A DNA stretch of 64,000 bases from Gnetum montanum (taxonomy: Eukaryota > Streptophyta > Gnetopsida > Gnetales > Gnetaceae). Position numbers and translations under genes: made by a program. A model generated the notes under the pieces. That model saw nothing but the letters and a program-made list of their open reading frames with translations. It ran no database searches and was not told the origin of the DNA. Below are positions 22,514 to 34,720 of the stretch, one piece after another; position 1 is the first letter of the stretch, and each line of letters opens with the position of its first letter. The stretch covers positions 313,619 to 377,618 of the forward strand of contig MNCI01000851.1 of NCBI GenBank assembly GCA_015680685.1, in the 5' to 3' direction.

Positions 22514-23886
22514 AGAGCATTTTTGATGCTATAAGGGCCTATAGGATTTCTAGCATCTTGAAATCTAAGCACCTAGCAACCTATAAGTCCTTCCTAGCAC
22601 TTAGCATTTTTATCACTTCGAGTATTTTTATTTAGTCTAAGTTTGCATAGGAGACTCTCTTTGACACCATGATAGGGCAAGAATTTGACTCCTCCTAGGG
22701 ATCTCAAGTCTTTAAGTTGATGGAAATGAAGAAAGCACAAGTACTTATGACATGCATGAAACAACATGACTACAAAGTTTCATTTGCAAAGAGGGAATTA
22801 AGCATCATGCTACCTGAAAATAAGCTAAGGAGGATGGCTAAATATGGGATACTTAATGGTTTGGGATCTTTCCTGCCAAACCCTAGCCAATCCATTAATC
22901 TCACCTAGTATAAGAAAGTTACACTAGTAGCATATGTACTTGATAGGAAAGAAGTCTAGGCCATGACAAGTAGTATCAGAGAACATTTCATTGGAAATTG
23001 CAATAGCAATGTTAGAAAGAAAAATTTGTAGATCCATGACCAACATAGTAAAAGTACTAGTGTTAGAATCTCTGATGAAGAAGAGGATGTAAATTCTCAT
23101 ACTTTATTATCTACCAACCTTCATCACTAGCACACTATCCACCTTTCAAATTCTAGTTTGTAGCACATTAATCTTATCAACTTTAATAATTCATTTTCAA
23201 TGCATGTTTTACATACCATGACTTCCATTTCTCCTACTATCACTACTATAGCTCCATACATGGATAACTTACCTCATGTATATGGTTTATTCCTTGACAC
23301 TACTACAATCAATCCTACTCTCCTAGTGTTGGTATAAAATGTTAATCCATTACTTAATATTTTTTTGATCCAAGTTACACAATGTTCTTATTAAAAAAAA
23401 TAGGTTTTCTTATCCTTTTCTTCATCTACACATTATATCCCACATTATAACATTGCATCATCAACACTAATGTTGACCATGGTACCTTCTCAACCAATTT
23501 ATTATACTATCAATACCAATTCCCACCATGGCACTTGATTAACTAATCTTACCCACTCATAATTCCATGCTAAGCAACTTCACTTAAAACATCCCTAATA
23601 TCACACCTAAATTGATGCCCCTACTTCAAGATATATCATCCAGACTTTAAGCTATAGAGGACCAAGTTTGAAAAGCCACAACACTACATGGGAATAGTCC
23701 TAAAGTTTCTATTGTACATCTCCTTATCAATCCCACTAGTCCTTTTGTTTTCTTTGCTCAAGCACCCAAAGATGTTCCATTACCAAATTTTACTAAGTAT
23801 AAAGGAGCATTTAATCTTATGAACCATGTCATTACCTTTCGCAATGAATGCATGCTACTTACCAATCATCCTTACATCATCCTTAG
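22514..23886 (+). pseudogene. gag N-terminal part of element J
   Basis: Open pieces include 22717-22908 (MMEMKKAQVLMTC). Towards the end, a stop-broken frame has PKDVPLPNFTKYKGAFNLMN then HVITFRNECML, which resembles the start of the gag core in Tat/Ogre elements (P-x-F-x-x-Y-x-G-...-N-H). It is cut at about 23886 by the nested LTR F and continues with the zinc knuckle at 33103. Confidence 0.5.
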
Positions 23887-24473
23887 AAGCTAATGAATTA
23901 TGGATTGTTTGCATTGACTAGGCTCTATCAACTAGGCCTCATCGACTAGGCCCCATTAACCTAGTGTTTATTTTTGCCTATAAATATGTGCTCACCCACC
24001 GTGTTTATGGGATGTCTTGTCAGAGTTGTAGTAGAGCTCTTTCTATTTTGTCATTTGGAAGTTAAAATATTTTTCTAAGTGCCCACATTAGGAGTAAAGA
24101 GTGTACGGATCTTTATTTGAGCATTACTATACTTGAGCACAGTAGTGTATGCGACAATAAAAATGAGCTTTTTGATAAACCTTGTAGCACTTTGAAATAG
24201 ATTAATTTTTTATTTCTGCATTTAATTTTTTATGCAATTTCCTTTGATGCTTTAAGTAATTAAGCTAAAGTAAGCCAAACTAAGCTAGATTAAGTAGTGA
24301 TTAATTAAGCACATATGTACAAACACTTCGAGCATACACTTGGCACTTGGTAATCCTAGTAGTGCTTAGTGTTTGCTAACCCAGTAAAGCTAAACGTGTT
24401 TAGGATGTGTATGACAAGTGTAAATGAGTGCTTATGTTAGGATTAGTTAGGTTAGTTAGTTAAGTTAAATTAT
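23887..24473 (+). repeat. LTR F, related to the Athila-like family, truncated by D
   Basis: Contains the family R/U5 signature (cattaggagtaaagagtgtacggatctt; gcgacaataaaaatgagc; cttggtaatcc). In place of GATATC palindromes, its U3 holds three tandem copies of a 15-17-bp unit like gactaggcctcatcaa, followed by TATA (ctataaatatg at about 23978). It ends at 24473, where the D LTR starts with TGATGAG. Confidence 0.6.
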
Positions 24474-24907
24474 TGATGAGCCACGATATCACATCTATGA
24501 TATCGGGTCCATGATATTAGAGCCTACCATGCAATGTTGGATACCTGATATCGAGACCTACCTTCTTATTTATAAATAAGAGGTGGGAAAACTTGGTTTG
24601 GCAATAGATTAGTTAGTCCCTTATCCAAACTCTTGCCTTTTCTCCCTCTCAGAGTTAGAATTATTTCTGTGTGCCTGCAGTAGGAGTCATAAAGTGAACA
24701 GATCTTTATTCGAACATTGTGTACTTGAGCACACCTTGTGTATGGCAATAAAGACGAACTTTTTGATAAACATTGTAGCATTCAGAATAGATTAATTAGT
24801 GTTAATTACTATTATTTAATGCTTTCCTTAGTTAATTAATGTTCTCTCTCACCCTAAAACTCTCCTAAGTAAGCACACATAGTATGAGCACTTTGAGCAT
24901 GCGTGTA
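24474..24907 (+). repeat. 5' LTR of element D (gapped)
   Basis: Begins TGATGAGCCACGATATC, has four GATATC or near cores up to 24556, TATA at 24571-24578, and the tctttattcgaac block. The end is missing: bases after 24907 are an N followed by gag sequence. A further 46 bp of U5 is at 24986-25031, out of order. Confidence 0.75.
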
Positions 24908-25032
24908 NATTGGTAAGAAGTTTTGTGTGGTATATGTTCATCTTGATGAGTATATACCAAACTTCACCTATATCCTCCACTAGGNAGCAAGTGAGAATAG
25001 ATACTTGTGTTAGGATTAATTAGAGCCTAGTN
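24908..25032. other. Assembly join with out-of-order pieces
   Basis: Ns at 24908, 24985 and 25032 bound two short pieces. Piece 24909-24984 encodes the gag segment LDEYIPNFTYIL (in A at about 5230-5275). Piece 24986-25031 is LTR U5 (like 24420-24450 in LTR F and 4660-4710 in A). The order that fits A is LTR, then 24986-25031, then 24909-24984, then 25033 onward. The LTR end and primer site of D are simply not in the assembly. Confidence 0.8.
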
Positions 25033-27130
25033 ATACTGTTACCTCCTAATCGTTCAGTCCCAAGCATGCTTCTTTGTTCTCTTACCCAAATTAGCATGCA
25101 ACACTTACACGTGGAATATGTTATGCATGACCATGACTCAAGAGAGTATTGCCCTACAGAGGCACAACGTCAAAGGAACTTATAACAAGAGAGACACCAC
25201 AAGTATATGAAGGGCAAATGGTCTCAGGATAAGTGAAAATGAGGGTGGTGAACCTGCCTTAGGAGGTTTCACTTAAGACGATATTCCTTCCATTGACTTT
25301 GATCAAGGGGTTGTGTATCAAAACCTTCATTCAACCATCCATAGCCTAGGTTTTGATACCCACAGATACAAAGCATCCAAAAAAGGAACACGAACACATG
25401 ATAAAGGTGAACATTCTAACCACAATCACAATCGAGGCTAAGAATGTTGAAGAGAAGGTAGTAGGCACTGTCATGGTGATGGTTCTCCTTCTTATTCACC
25501 TTCATCATCTCCTTCACCCTTTCCTTTAGGATCTAGACACAGTCACAAAGAAAAAGATCATGAGGATAACGGTAGGCAAAGTGGGAGCCATAGATGAAAC
25601 AGTCAAGAAAGGGGATAAGGGCACTTTAGAGAATCATGACATAGAAGAAGGAAGAGTAGGGAACAACATAGGCATCATAGATTCCATGGACAAGATGATC
25701 ACGATGAACCCCTACTTGCTACTCAAAGCATGCTAGACATTGTTGAGGCTCTTAGAGTTCCAACAAGGCATCAAAAAGATAGTAGGATCAAGAGATTAGA
25801 TATGAACAATATCCCACGATTTGAAGGGGGATACAACACTGATTCTCAAAATCATCTACAAGCATTCCATGATGCATGTGCCTTACAAAACATAGAAAAT
25901 AAATGGAAAAAACTTAAGTTGTTCTCATAGACATTAATGAAAGAAGTAGAAAGCTGGTGCCAGTCCTTAGAACCAGAATCCATTCGTAGGTGGAGTATCA
26001 TGTTAGAATTGTTCAACAATAAGTACCAAACGTATTCTTGAGTATCCAACTTGTGAAGGAAAATCCAAGGATGGAAACAAGGAGGACATGAACCCTTGGA
26101 TGCTACCATGGGCTGATTTTATGCATTGTTACATCATTGCCCATGCCATGGTTATTCGCAGAAGGATCAACTATGCCATCTCGTATATGGGCTTAGGCAT
26201 GAAACACAATGAACCTTTGGGACTTATGGCCAAGAAAGACTATTAGAGCTTATGGCCCATCAAATTCAAAGATTTTTGGCGCAAGTTGCTAAAGAAGAAG
26301 GTGAGCTAAGGAAGAGAGAAAGTGTGAAAGAATATAACAAGGATCCTTCCCATCTAAAGAGGGGAGTAATATTTTCAGAGGATGAAGAAGAGTCACCACT
26401 CAAAGACATGATGCATAGGAAAACTTTGCCTATCCAAAAATTAGCATCAGAGGTATCAGCAAAGGTAGATCAAATGTGGGACTCCCTAGATGATAGATTT
26501 CAAATTGTTCTTAAAATAGTAGAGGAGTCTAGAGAGCAAAGTAGTGATCACAAAAAATGAAAAGAGAGAGAAGTTGAACATGCACATAACAAGGGTAAGG
26601 GCAAAGTTACCATCATTGAAGAGGTTTTGGAATTAGATACAGACAATGATAGTGGATGTAAGATATTCCAATATGACCATCCTAAAGAATGTTACCCTGT
26701 AATTTCACATCTGCAAGAGTCTAGTATGTATGCACTCAACCCGTGATTAAACAAAAAGCAAACATCCCAAAGGTTACCTTATCCTCAAGGTAACTCAAGA
26801 TAGTTCCACCAACCCTTAACGTATTATCCAAATGGAAATCCACCACAATTGATTGAGCAATATCAACAATGGTAATGCCCACAATCATGGGGAATGTTAC
26901 CACCAAGACAACAGTATCCTTACTAGCAAACCTAACCTATATGGATATTACGTGCAGCACCTAATCTTTCCATGTGACTTTATTGGTCATGTTACTCCTC
27001 AACCTCACTACCAAGCTCATGAATATTATAGGAATCCTTCTCCTAGGGGCAATGTTCCACAAACATACCACCCTTCTTATCCAACTACATCTCTTCCACT
27101 TATAGCTCCAGTACCACCTACTCCAGCTAT
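25033..27130 (+). pseudogene. gag of element D, broken
   Basis: Covers the N-terminal domain, the Ser/His-rich linker (25480-25720), the retrotrans_gag core (25730-25930 and on; LDMNNIPRFEGGYNTDSQNH), and the helical C-terminal part (26252-26560; FLAQVAKEEGELRKRESV). A damaged knuckle follows at about 26656 (CKIFQYDHPKEC, second Cys replaced by Phe), then a Pro/Tyr-rich spacer. Multiple stops. Confidence 0.75.
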
Positions 27131-27339
27131 GCAAGGTAAATTCCCTACCTAGCCATAACAACATAATGCCACAAGGGTTGTTAACTCTCAAACAACTATT
27201 GGTTCTGACAATCATATGGAGAAAAGACCTTTCTTTAGAACTAATAGTCCAACCAAGCTCTTGCAACCACAAGTGGCTGATTCTTCAACCACCTCACCAT
27301 CACTTGAAACTTTGGAGCTCTGTTCAACCCAAAAACTAT

Positions 27340-27840
27340 GCTCAATGCATACGTTCATGTTAACTTATGTTGTCACCAATTGGATAAAATCTAGTCATCT
27401 TCCTAGGAAATTCTTTGATCCTAGGAGTCCTGTGATATATATATAAATTACTGGAAATGAGTCGTGCAAAGCTCTTTTGGATTTAGGTTCTATTGTTAAC
27501 TTAATATCTCAAGAAATGTACAAGGCCTAGAACCTACCTCTACTAGAAAAGAGTAATATTCAATTAGATTTGACCAATCAATCCATCACTATCTCATTGG
27601 GACTAGTGGAGGACATTGTCACACTATTTGTGGGTGGTCATACCCAGCTAACTTCCTAGTGATTCAAGTGAACAATGGTAAGGGGGACTTCCTAATCATA
27701 ATGAAAAAGCATGGCAAAGCATAATTGATGCATTCTTAGGAATCCATGATCTTTCCCTAGAAATATCAAAGGAAAATACATTTGGAAAGATTGAGAAGAA
27801 GAAAGTTCCATGCATTGCATACAGTGATATAGAGTATACT
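27340..27840 (+). pseudogene. Aspartic protease of element D
   Basis: Aligns with the domain in A (TNWIKSSHLPRKFFDPRSP, then the active site, then SLGLVEDIV). The active-site triplet reads DLG in place of DSG/DTG, and there are stops and a frameshift after it. The IMGRPWL segment is damaged (IMKKHGK). Confidence 0.65.
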
Positions 27841-28079
27841 TGTGTGTAGAAGTCTTGGTTTGTACAACGTCTAACATTGCCTGCATGTAACTAGTGTACA
27901 CAAGTGAAAAATATACAAAGATGCATGTATGCAGTAGCCACAAGATAGAAAGACACCCAATGGATGACAACTAATCAAGAAAGCAGTTCAATTATATGCA
28001 TGGAACCAACTAATGATTTGACTTGTGCTTGCATCGATAGCATAGACACATTAGATTAAGTCCATCACCAACTTCCAAG

Positions 28080-29180
28080 TCTTGACATTGAAAATATCAA
28101 TTGGGGGAAGTTGGAAATCCCTGATAAGTTTAAGTAAGAGACCCTTGAGCTAAAACCATTACCCACTGGTATGGAATACACGTTCCTCAAAAATGGAAAA
28201 CTGGTAATCATTAATGCAAAGCTTGCTCCTCAACAAAAAGAGAGACTACTGAAAGTGATAAACAATTGGTCAGAAGCCTTCACTTGGTTGTATCCCAAAT
28301 TAACTAGAATAGATCCTAGGATATGACAACATAGAATTTAGACCGATCCCTTCATGAAGCCTCGAAGACAACTGAGGAGATGACTTAACCCCAAGCTCAG
28401 GCAAGTGGTTAAGGAAGAAATTGAACAACTTCTAAAAGTTGGGTTCATATACCCTATTGTTAATAGCGAATGGGTTAGTCCCTTAGTTATTGTGCCTAAA
28501 AAGGAAGGCAAATGGAGGGTGTGCATAGATTTCAGGCTACTAAATATGACAACATTCAAAGATCACTTTCCGTTGCCATTCGTCGACCAAGTATTAGACA
28601 CCATTGTAGGGCATCGCTACTATAGTTTTTTGGATGGATATAGTGGGTACAACCAAATACAAATAGCCCTAGAAGACCAAGCCAAGACTACATTCACCAG
28701 TTCTTTGGGAACATTTGCATACAAATAGATGTCGTTTGGCTTGTGCAATGCCCCTACAACATTTCAATGATTAGTTCTAAGAATATTTCAGTAGTAGATT
28801 GGAAATGGTATGGAGGCCTTCATGGATGACTTCTCCACTTATAAGGAAAACTTTGATTAAGCCTTGAAATGATTAGAGAAAGCATTAAAATAATGTGTAG
28901 AAACTAAAGTAAGGCTTAATTGGCAAAAAATCCATTTAATGGTCCAAGAGGGTGTGGTACTAGGGCATAAGATTTTGCAAACAAGGATAGAGGTAGACCT
29001 TGAAAAGATTAAAGTTATTCAAGAAATTACCCATCAACCCAAAACTGTAAAAGATATTCAGTCATTCCTTGGACACACTAGCTATTACAAAAGATTCATT
29101 GAGAACTTTTCAAAGGTTGAAAAACCATTGGTTGAACTAATGAAAAAGGACATACCTTTCAAGTGGAATAGAGAATGAGA
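28080..29180 (+). pseudogene. Reverse transcriptase of element D
   Basis: Open pieces 28405-28728 and 28939-29178 with intervening stops cover the whole domain: WVSPLVIVPKKEGKWRVCID, YSFLDGYSGYNQIQI, MSFGLCNAPTTF, catalytic FMDDF (28819-28833), GVVLGHKI, SFLGHTSYYKRFI. The two catalytic aspartates are kept. In life it copies element RNA into cDNA. The motifs are those of the Athila branch of Ty3/gypsy. Confidence 0.85.
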
Positions 29181-29640
29181 ATTAGCTTTCCAAACTTTAA
29201 AATAAAAGCTAGTAGAGACACCTATTCTACAAGCTCCTAGCTAGTCTAGGTCATTCCACATAATGAATGACACATCCAACTTTACCTTAGGAGTCATACT
29301 TACATAGTTAGATGACCAAAAACATCGTTATTACATCCACTGTGCAAGTAGAAGTATCACTGGTGCACAACTTACCTACACTACAACAAAGAAGAAATTA
29401 ATGGCTATAGTGTTTGTACTAGAAAAATTCAGGCACTATGTATTGGGCTATAAAGTATTCGTACACATGGATCATAATGCAATACTATTCCTCATGAATA
29501 AACCAATGGTGAGCCCTCATATCATATGATGGCTTGTAATCTTACAATCGATCCTATGATGATTGATCGTAAAGGCACCAAGAATGTAGTTGCTGATCAT
29601 TTATCTCCATTGCACTGGGACAACAAAGAGGATGAGTATC
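29181..29640 (+). pseudogene. RNase H region of element D
   Basis: Follows RT with the usual spacing. NDTSNFTLGVIL replaces the expected SDAS...G.vL, keeping the Asp next to the changed Ser. TTTKKKLMAIVFVLEKFRHYVLGYKVFVHMDHNA then corresponds to the (T/S)xxEKE...vvxaLxKwRpYL block with the catalytic Glu of EKE lost (KKK). One stop near 29300. Confidence 0.65.
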
Positions 29641-29699
29641 CAATTTTTGATCATTTCTGTAATGAGTTCCTTTTTACAGGTGTAGTTAATAATCAATTA

Positions 29700-30935
29700 A
29701 CCATGGAGACAAACTAGCATAGTAGTATTCTCACCTATTTCCTTACACAACAAACACCACAAGGGTTTGATGCTAAAAAGAAACAACAACTTCTTCATTG
29801 AGCCAAGTATTTTATGGAAATCAATGGGCACCTTTATAAAGTATGTTCTGATGGCTTGGTCTGATGGTGTGTTCCCGATGTTAATCAACTATGAGTTGTC
29901 CAAGACACTCATGAGGGTCCTTGTGGGGGGTCATTACATTGGGAGATGAACAACCATTAAGATCTTGCTTACAGGATATTATTGGCCTACATTATTCTAG
30001 GATGCCCGTCAATTTGTCCAATCTTGTGAGTGTTGTCAATGTGATGGGAGAATAACTTCTAGAATGGAGGGTCCACAACAATGGATTCAACCTTTAGAAC
30101 CATTCGAAATTTGGGGAATTGATTTTATGGGGCTGATTACACCAATGTCCAATGTAAAAGATTATATCATTGTTTCCATTGATTACTTGATGAAATGGGC
30201 AAAAGCATCTGCTATTAAGGATTGTACATCATCTAAAGCTGCAAAATTTTTCCAACAACAAATTGTAAATAGGTTTGGTGTACCTCGTGCACTTATTTTA
30301 GAAAATGGTACACATTTCATAGGTGCAACTTTTTAAAAAATAATGCAATGCTTAGGGGTTAAGCACAAACTAACTACACCATACCATTCCCAAGTGAATG
30401 GTCAAGCTAAAGTCACCAATAGGGAGATTACGAAGATATTGACAAGAACCATTAGCAAATATAGGCCATACTAGAGCACTAAACTAAATGATGCTCTTTG
30501 GGCATACCACTCCACATGGAAACTCTCTATAGGCTACTCTCCCTATGATTTAGCGTATGATAAACTACCAATGCTTCCTATTGAAACTGAGCTCTGTACA
30601 CTTCCATGGCATGTGACCTTAACCTTGACCTTGATCTAGCACAGAAACAATGGTTAATGACACTTAACTTGCTAGATGAGAACCAATTATCCACCTTGTC
30701 ATCTAATGAATTGCACAAGGCCTTCAATAAACAACATCATGACCTAAGAATTAGGAAAGTTAAATATCAACTAGGATATAAGGTTCTCTATTGGAATCGC
30801 AGACATGTGCCACAATGCACCAAATTTCAAATGTTGTGGAAAGGACCTTGTGTCATTCATACAACTTTTTCATTAGGGTCCATGATGATATACAGACTTA
30901 AGAGCCTAGATAAGAAATTACTAGTCAACATCTAA
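29700..30935 (+). pseudogene. Integrase of element D
   Basis: The zinc-binding N-terminal part is decayed (around 29950-30060, ending CECCQCDGR). The core is at 30064-30480: WGIDFMGLI has the first Asp, and ALILENGTHF (30286-30315) has Glu where Asp is expected. NGQAKVTNREI (about 30398-30430) has Lys where the third catalytic Glu is expected. The C-terminal domain is at 30606-30935 (QLGYKVLYWNRR, FQMLWKGPCVI). Inactive by sequence. Confidence 0.75.
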
Positions 30936-33016
30936 CAAATCAAACCTTTCCATGAGCCTAGGAAAACTAGTACTTATACTACGTCTATTTTTGGACAACC
31001 TTGCTCGCTATTTTAGATCTCCTCCTTCCAACTCAGTCATGGGGGAGATGGCCACCTATGCCAACCATTCTTGGTCCTTAGTTCTTTTTTTTTAAAAAAA
31101 AGTTTACACAATTTTTTTATGTATTTTTTTTTACACATTTCTTTAATCTTTCTTATTTTTGTTTTACACCATCATTTACATTTTTTACTATTTTTTTGTT
31201 TGATTGATCTACTTTCATTCATCACACAATAAGTGCTCATGATGGTGGATTGAATTATATGATATAATATTGATTGCTAATGTTTGGTTTTTACCTTTGA
31301 ATTATGATGCTAATATTAAGATATGGTTCTTTTGATAAAATAGGCAATGAGTCCATGTGGTCCATTCATCTATTCAACTCTATGAACCCCCTTGGCTTGG
31401 AACTGTATAGTCCCTTTTCCTAAATGAAATTATTAATGAATTGGTGCCTTAGTATTTTTTAAAACAAGGAAGGACTCAATGGTTGATAAGGGTGTGACTT
31501 CAAGGGGACTCGATGCATTTGTGCTGGCCATTCTCTTGGGTCCTTGGATACTTTTTCTTGAATTTTCCACCATTCTACCATTGATCAAATATTGGGAAGT
31601 TGAGTAAAGAAAAATAAGTCTTTGCATGGTGTGGTTCTCACACAAAAAAAAAGAGAAAAGAGAAAAGACAAAAAATGTGGGAATTCAAAGCACACCCCTT
31701 AGACATAATATAGTAATATGGGCTACAAGCACTGGTTATGGCACTAGAATGACATGTTACCCATGCCTAAAGTTCTCTCTAATTAAGGCCCTTTCTCACT
31801 TCCTACTTCTCCATCTTGCTCTCCTTGAAATGGTGGTGACTCTTTGTGGAAGCATTCTTGTTACTTCAAGAGGATGGAATGGTCAAGTGTATTGATGTGA
31901 GGTCACTAGATGTGGTTGGTTTGAGTTTGGATTTGGAATGAGTTCTACTTAGTCACATTAACCATAAGACACATAAGGGACTTTATACAACCTTTCTCTT
32001 GGGATTCCATTCCATTCTCTCTACTCCATCTTTCTTCCCATTTTCACACTTCATTGTTGATTTTATGATTAGTATATATCTTGGCTGCTACATTATTTTT
32101 CCTTGGTAAATTCTTGTGGGTAAGTTTTAAACTCTTACTTCTAAATGACATTCCTAGAGCCTATGGACTCTTTGGTTTGTGAGTTTGTTAGGGTAAAAAG
32201 GGCATGAGCCTACTTTGGGGAGGACCCATTGGCATTCCTTTTTGGTGCAATTGTTAAGTTCTTTCCCTTAAACATTATCTGCAATCAACCATTTCTCATT
32301 TCATTCCCATCTTTGACATCCATTTTATTGGTGTTGTCATTGTTATTTTTCCCATCTTTCTTCTCCCTTATATTTTTCCATATTATTGCTACCATAGGTT
32401 TGCTCTTAGTCATGGGGGCCCTAGCACAAATTTTTTAATTTCTTCATTATACTACTTTCCTAACCCCTACACCTTGGTTAGTCACTAGTGATAAATCTCT
32501 AAACCAGTATCTATCATAACCACAACTCAACCAATGCACTTTGTATATTGAGGCAAGGTATCAATTGCATTGTGGCTTATCTATCCTTTCTCATTCATGA
32601 TTCTGTTGTGTGTGTAGATGGAGATCATACAAAGAATGAACTAGGCTTGGAGGAAGCACTCAAGATGGACTAGAGTTGGAGAATTTATGAAAGAAACAAG
32701 GTTGGTTGCATGGCTATGGATAAATAACGAAATGTGCAATCTTGGCATTGGTAGAAACACACCTCATTTTCTTTTCTCTCTCTTTCTCTTTATCTTCAAG
32801 ATGTCAAGTGAAGGCCTAAGTGTCATTTATGTACAATTTTCACCACAATGGTCATGAACACTAATGTTGTAATGTATTGTGATGTTGATCCGTTCACTGG
32901 GCACTTTGAGTCTATCACCCCATTTCACTGTTAGTTTTCATTCAGTCAATAATCCTATACCTTCCCAATATTTTGTAAGGAACTTGAGGATGATTTTTCA
33001 TTTAGTCATGGGGGTA
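30936..33016 (+). other. 3' non-coding region of element D
   Basis: Parallel to 8390-10415 in A: tcatgggggagatggccac at 31036, T-rich repeat at 31085-31190, ggcatgagcctactttggggaggaccca at 32199, and a broken version of the small ORF near 32615-32760. No long ORF and no env-like domain. Ends tcatgggggta before the LTR stub. Confidence 0.7.
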
Positions 33017-33102
33017 TGATGAGTCACGATATTGAGGCTATGATATCGCATCTATGATATTGGGTCCACCATATCGGAGCCTACCATGCGATGTCGGATA
33101 CC
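33017..33102 (+). repeat. 3' LTR stub of element D
   Basis: 86 bp matching the start of the D 5' LTR (TGATGAGTCACGATAT to atgtcggatacc), then an abrupt change to element J sequence. The remainder of this LTR and of the enclosing LTR F is deleted. Confidence 0.75.
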
Positions 33103-34720
33103 CTACACTCAACTTTATAACAAGATGTTAAGGGATGGATACCTAATATAAATATATATCTTAGAGTAATCATGGCCTAGGTTTGATCACTTGTAGATTC
33201 TAACCATAGATCCTTCCTAATGTGTGGAAGAAGATCCATCAATTCCAATGTGGTACAATGTCAACAAATTTTGCTACTATCATGGAGTTTTAGGTCATGA
33301 CATGGATGACTGCAATTCACTTAAAGATGACATAAAATTTCATTAAAAAGGGAGGAATAGTTTTTGATACTCCTATTTAACTTAATAATAAAGTATCTAC
33401 ATTTCACCTTAAATACAAAGGTATCATTCTATAGCCTAGTTTGTCATCTTGATGAGTCCCTCTCAAACCAATCCTTCTAATCCTAAGACACATTTTATTA
33501 TTAATCTTTTTATAAATAATTTCCCTACTCCAACTATCCTAAAGATATCAAAAGATCCATTTCTTATAGATCTTACATGATCCTATGATACTCCTTCAAA
33601 TTCCAAACCTTCTTTACCTATCCTATCTTCAACATTACATCCCTCATCCCAACCTCAAAGAAAGCACCATTACTTTTAACATTATTATCTTCACTTCATA
33701 TCCTTGCCAAAGTGCAAAAGAATATAATTTATAACAAGGGAATATGGAAGGGTCAGGTCAACAAGGAATCTTTCCTACAATGGAAGAAGAATGTGACATT
33801 CCAAAAACTTCAAAATACATCTATGCTTGCTCCAATAGCTATATCGACTATTCCTTAAGCACCTACCATCATAGATGGAACCCTTGAGAGAAAAGCTTTA
33901 CCTCAAATCAAAATAGCAATGAAATTAAAGGGAATGACCTCATCTAAACTTTTGAGGAGCATCATTTGGCATTGGTTGAACTCTTAAAATCCATCATAGT
34001 TCTAGTAGACATCCATCCCCATGTCTAAGAAATCTCATCAATGCTTAATGCTTTATGGTATGAGGTGGACTACTTACTATTTAAAAGTGAGAGCATGAAA
34101 ACATATCCTACGATGGGGGCCATGTACCTGCTTCCAATTTACATCATCATATGAATTAAAGATGATGTGATGCTATCCCCAGTATATGTGGATTGTGGAG
34201 CTACATCCAATGTCATATCATTAGTAGTCCTTGAGCATCTTGACCTTGAAATATAGGTAACATTATTCAACTCTAACTCTACCTTGATTTCATTTAGTGG
34301 GACTAGAGTATAGGTTCTAGACTCAATCAAATTACCTTTATTCATAGAAAATTGTATCACTTTAGAAGAAACTTTTGTAGTAATTAGGGATTCTTCAAGG
34401 ATAAATGCTATTTTGGGAAGTCCTTGGTTAGCTTATCATCATGTAGGTTCCTCACCTATTCACCAAGAAATACACTTGTCATGCAAAGATGGAGAAATCA
34501 TTATCCATGCTTATCTTAAAGCCTCCATAATTTTCCACTTAGATGTATCAAAAAAAAAATAACGTTAGGCTTCCAACCCATCATCATGGACCAAACATCA
34601 TCATCACAAGAAACTAATAAGTCTAGCATTAGCATCTCATGGTTACCTAAAGCACAAAAGTTCATAGATTTAGGTTTCGATGAACTAGACATGGTAAAAT
34701 CCATCAATAGCATTTAGGGT
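33103..34720 (+). pseudogene. gag knuckle and protease of element J
   Basis: Stop-broken frames contain CYYHGVLGHDMDDCNSLKDD (33272-33330), the C-x2-H-x4-H-x4-C knuckle with following LK typical of Tat/Ogre gag. Later come VDCGATSNVISLVVLEHLDL (about 34188-34247) as a protease active site with DCG in place of DTG/DSG, then INAILGSPWLAYHHVGSSPI and HQEIHLSCKDGEI, typical of the domain end. RT does not follow. Confidence 0.6.

Larger units (their letters stand above)
24474..33102 (+). mobile_element. Athila-like element D, with pol
   Basis: The only element in the window with a pol region. Order: LTR (24474 on, gapped), gag (25033-27130), protease (27340-27840), RT (28080-29180), RNase H, integrase (to 30935), 2-kb 3' region, 86-bp stub of 3' LTR. 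The RT block (FLDGYSGYNQI, FMDDF) and the family's tRNA-Asp primer site place it near Athila. Stops, frameshifts and catalytic changes make it inactive now. It represents the autonomous source for the A/E type. Primer site and gag start fall in assembly gaps. Confidence 0.8.
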
